Source: Taenia hydatigena
Taxonomy: Eukaryota; Platyhelminthes; Cestoda; Cyclophyllidea; Taeniidae
DNA: 64,000 nt
Assembly: GCA_036345935.2 (NCBI GenBank)
Contig: JADWOT020000004.1
Span: 2,780,418 to 2,844,417, forward strand
Direction: 5' to 3'
Made by a program: the position numbers and the translations under genes. Shown one piece after another: positions 60,801-64,000 of the stretch (position 1 is its first letter; every line of letters begins with the position of its first letter). The notes beneath the pieces are model-generated. The model was not told the origin of the DNA and did no database searches. It saw nothing but the letters and a program-made list of their open reading frames with translations.

Positions 60801-63197
60801 CTATTGCCCCATTGCAAGGACTAAAGTAAAGAGGATGGCAATCGTTACACAAATTTACGAATTGCGCTTAGCACTGCCACAGCATATGTGATGGTACTGA
60901 GATTCCTCTTTTACCTTACTGCGTTATATTAGGAGGCAAGTGTGGTCGCGTGTTTGGCTTCAGATCAGTGAATGTGGAACCATTACGTTAATCCTGTTTT
61001 GCATCATCAGCCTTTAACCTGTCCGCTCAATTGGCATTGGGCCTTACAAAAGTTATCGCTTTCTGGATTCCGTTTTTCTTTCTCCCTTCTATGCTTACTT
61101 GATTTAAGGGGTGAATGCCGACTTTATTTCTTGCAAATAACTCATAGTTTAAAGCATATGGAGGACAAAGGAGGTATTTGTCAAGACAGCGTAAAACTGA
61201 ATTAAGAAAATAGCGCATGAAAATCATCACGCAAACAATAGTTGCTGGTTATGAAGTGATCGTGTTCTGCCAATTTTTGAGGCCTCACGTGGTGACGGAA
61301 TGAAATGCGCCTACGCGAAATTTAGAAACCTTCGGCAAAGGTAATGCTGCACATCCAAGTACCATCAAAATCCAAGCGATTGTGGTAGCTCAAAAGCTGA
61401 AACCATCTTAATTCCATAGCCCGTTTCCGTAAGCTCAATTTCGGAGCTGGAAGTTTTTGTGACATGGCAATTGACAGACATCCCCAGTGGCACGTGTTGC
61501 ACCTGTTTGTTCGCAAGTCCACATTATTTGGAACCTAAATTGCAGACAATGTGTTATCAGCTGAATTCGCAGCCATTTTGTTAAACAAAATAAACAATCT
61601 CTAATGCCACTGGCGCAAAACTTGCTTTACCAAAGAAACTAACCCAGAGAATTCAAGTTATTGTCGAACGACGTGTGCGTGAGTTTTGTTGGTTTGTTAA
61701 AGCTTTAACTGTCAAGGCTATGCCGGTTGAGTGCCTTATTTTTACATGGATCAACTTGGCAGACGGTCTGCTTTGGCAAATTTTTTAAACATAGTAAAAC
61801 TAGGATTATTTAGTGTTGACGCGCGGTCCTCACTTATTACCCTTTGTAACATTGTGTCCTAGATTTATAAATTTGGCTGATGAAGTTAAATGCACACCTG
61901 TTTGGGTAATAGATGATGAGACTACGTAGGCGTCTATCAAAATTTTCACAAGCAGCAAGCGCCTTGATCTTTTTGATCGATTTTTTTGCAAGCACACAGT
62001 ATAGATACACGCTGGAGGGTCAAGGTCAGCCTCCTACACTGAGTTGTGGCTGAAACATTCCTGATCGCATGAATAATTCTCAGTATTAATGATAGGACTT
62101 ATGACGGACTGACTGGTTTAGTGTTTAACATGTTTTGTTGTTGGGTTTAGCAACATTTTGAACGAAATAAACGTTAAGGACGTTGTGAGTACAGAACGTT
62201 GTACTAGACCTTCACTGCCATAAAGAGAAAAATTGAACAGTGGCAAAATCTAATCTAATCAAACTTTGCAATTACAAAATTTTACACAAGTGTAGTTAAA
62301 TGCGGTCTCTTCTTTCCTTTTTATGCATAATAAGATAAATTTAATTATCTGAGGTACTTGCATGTTGACGCTGTCTGCTGACGCACCGTTGTCATCGAAG
62401 GGCATCACACTCTGCAGCGTTTTTCGGTGCTTTGTCAGGATAATATAAAATTTGAATAATCCAATTGAGGTAACTTTGTTACTTTGAGCATTTAGGCAAG
62501 CAGTTTAAGCATTGGCTCAACTACTTGGAAGCTGGCAGGTAATTTGGACTTTTTGCCGGGTTTCCACTCGAAACGGGTCTTTGCGAATGCCATTTATGCA
62601 CCTACCTTACCATGGAGTGTGTGGAAGTCAAATCGATCCATTTTTGATGCTTTTAGCGTGCAAACAGCTATTTACTGCTCTTTGCATACGTTGAACTTAT
62701 TGCAATCATCATGCAACCCTCCTGAGCATCGTATTGGACCGCATTTCAACGCAGTGAGCTTGCAAAGTCAATTTGTCAACTAACATAATGCTTGGAATAC
62801 CACCATGTGACATTGATAGCTCCTGTCGAATTCCCACAAATTGTCCTTTTAAAAGCATGAAAGGGTTGGGTGAAGCAGTAATTCAACCGAGTTGCGATTT
62901 AAGGAGCGTGCGTTTTACTTTTGACGATTGCATAATGGTATGGCTAGACGTAGCAATGGAGCATCGAGTGCGGTCATATCGGTCACTTAGTAATGAGGAG
63001 TGCCTGAATAAAAAGGGATGCCGGTTCCCAAAGATTGCTCACTCACAAGGCCTAACGCATGTGACACAATAGTTCTCTGACGTGGCGTCGCCCAAATTCA
63101 TGACGCTCAATGCCGAGCTGTGTATGAATATAAAACACTATGCAGGCCAAAAATATTATATGCCAGTGTGGCATTAGAGACCGATGGGGAATTCTGA
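57886..63197. other. No recognised gene
   Basis: Apart from the second 90-base direct repeat, only short A/T-rich open frames without family motifs were seen on both strands. Confidence 0.45.
60301..60390 (+). repeat. Direct repeat, copy 2 of 2
   Basis: Partner of 57796-57885, 2.5 kb downstream in the same orientation. No coding potential or terminal structure was recognised in either copy. Confidence 0.75.
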
Positions 63198-63276
63198 ATG
63201 CAGAGCATTTGGGTTCTGAAGATGACACTTCACCTCTGCCTAATTTCTCTTGTGGCAGCACTTTTAGCTGAGGCGA
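63198..63276 (+). CDS. Signal-peptide exon of a possible secreted protein (first exon)
   Basis: Two in-frame Met codons (63198 and 63222) precede a textbook secretory signal: a short polar start, the hydrophobic core LCLISLVAALLA, and a small-residue cleavage site near AEA. The frame breaks at a GTAAAG donor (63277). Unspliced, it would stop at 63312 after about 30-38 residues. A first exon that encodes just a signal peptide is the known layout of tapeworm oncosphere antigen genes (EG95/45W/TSOL18 group), and the signal looks similar. No downstream exon was recognised before the window ends, so the identity stays open. It could also be an orphan exon. Confidence 0.35.
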
Positions 63277-64000
63277 GTAAAGAGGAGGGGAGCAAGTTGA
63301 TATCTAATATTTAACCCTTTTCAGCACAGAGGTAAAATTATTCTTATGCAGCAGAGCCTGTAAACAACTAGCCTGGACAATACTTACTCAATTCGCATCC
63401 ATCATTTTCTTCATATTTCTGTGGACTTTAGGAAAACAGTGTTTCTTGCATAAATATGCCAAACAATAGCTTGCCTGATGCATGCACTAATGGTGGTAAA
63501 ATGTTCTTGAGTCCGCAAATAAAAAACAGCTAACAACCACCGTTGATAATTTGTCTTATTAAGCGCCTTCGTCATTACGCAACCGGTGTATCGATTCCGC
63601 AATGATAATTGGCAGCCTCACCTCAATATCCTGATGTTTTCATGATAACTTTAACATAACATTAGGAATAGTGAAATTCTGCGCGCATACACTTGTACAT
63701 GCATTCATAAGCCTAGACATTAGAGGACTTGAGCATCAGTAGTTGAACTTCATATCTACACATTAGTCCACGTGACTGGCATAAAATGCGCACGTCATGT
63801 GTGCTTTTAGTAAATAGCACATTACACCTCTGCTATTGCTTTAAGATGCGTTACTAACGGGGCACATTTTCTTATAAAAGGGAATCGAATTCAATATTAA
63901 AACCAGCCTATTTGAATCAAACAACATTGCACTTTTCTCTACCTACTACAACTGTTAGCATCTACTGCCACTACTAACTTCTTTGAATTCAGTTATGCCC
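63277..64000. other. Possible intron after the signal-peptide exon; nothing recognised
   Basis: No open frame with a fibronectin-type or other recognisable domain was seen on the + strand up to the window end. Confidence 0.4.

Overview
This is a eukaryotic (animal) window with spliced genes. Introns run from about 70 bases to 6.5 kb, there are GT..AG splice sites, low-complexity Ser/Pro/Gln protein tracts and long non-coding stretches. The gene families, a compact gene set with some very short introns, and a signal-peptide exon resembling those of tapeworm secreted antigens point to a parasitic flatworm, probably a tapeworm. That placement is inference. No rRNA, tRNA, CRISPR array or intact transposon was recognised.

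Left third (1-17.2 kb): after about 3.8 kb without a recognised gene, a nine-exon + strand gene (3825-17155) encodes a DHHC-type protein S-acyltransferase of the ZDHHC9/14/18 (Erf2-like) group. All splice phases agree, and the nine exons sum to 1425 bases, or 474 residues plus stop.

Middle (18.8-40 kb): an array of CNOT2-like genes. CNOT2/NOT2 is a structural subunit of the CCR4-NOT deadenylase complex. Copy A (+) is short and divergent, with its own TATA box and a poly-Gln tail. Copy B (+) is a full-length four-exon gene. Copy C (-) is intact but chimeric. Copy E (-) is a pseudogene with in-frame stops. Copy D (-) is frameshifted and truncated. B, C, E and D begin with the same tiny coding exon ending in GTAAGT, preceded by the same promoter-like block. 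That block also occurs without a gene at about 25.5 kb and as a decayed relic at about 47.8 kb. Large flanking segments are duplicated (29.4-32.1 kb and 35.4-38.3 kb), so the array grew by segmental duplication, inversion and exchange between copies.

Right third (40-64 kb): no confidently recognised gene. It holds the decayed sixth promoter block, short direct repeats, copies of a dispersed repeat, weak kinase-like traces on the - strand near 55.4-55.9 kb, and at 63.2 kb a single exon encoding a clean secretory signal peptide whose partner exons were not found.
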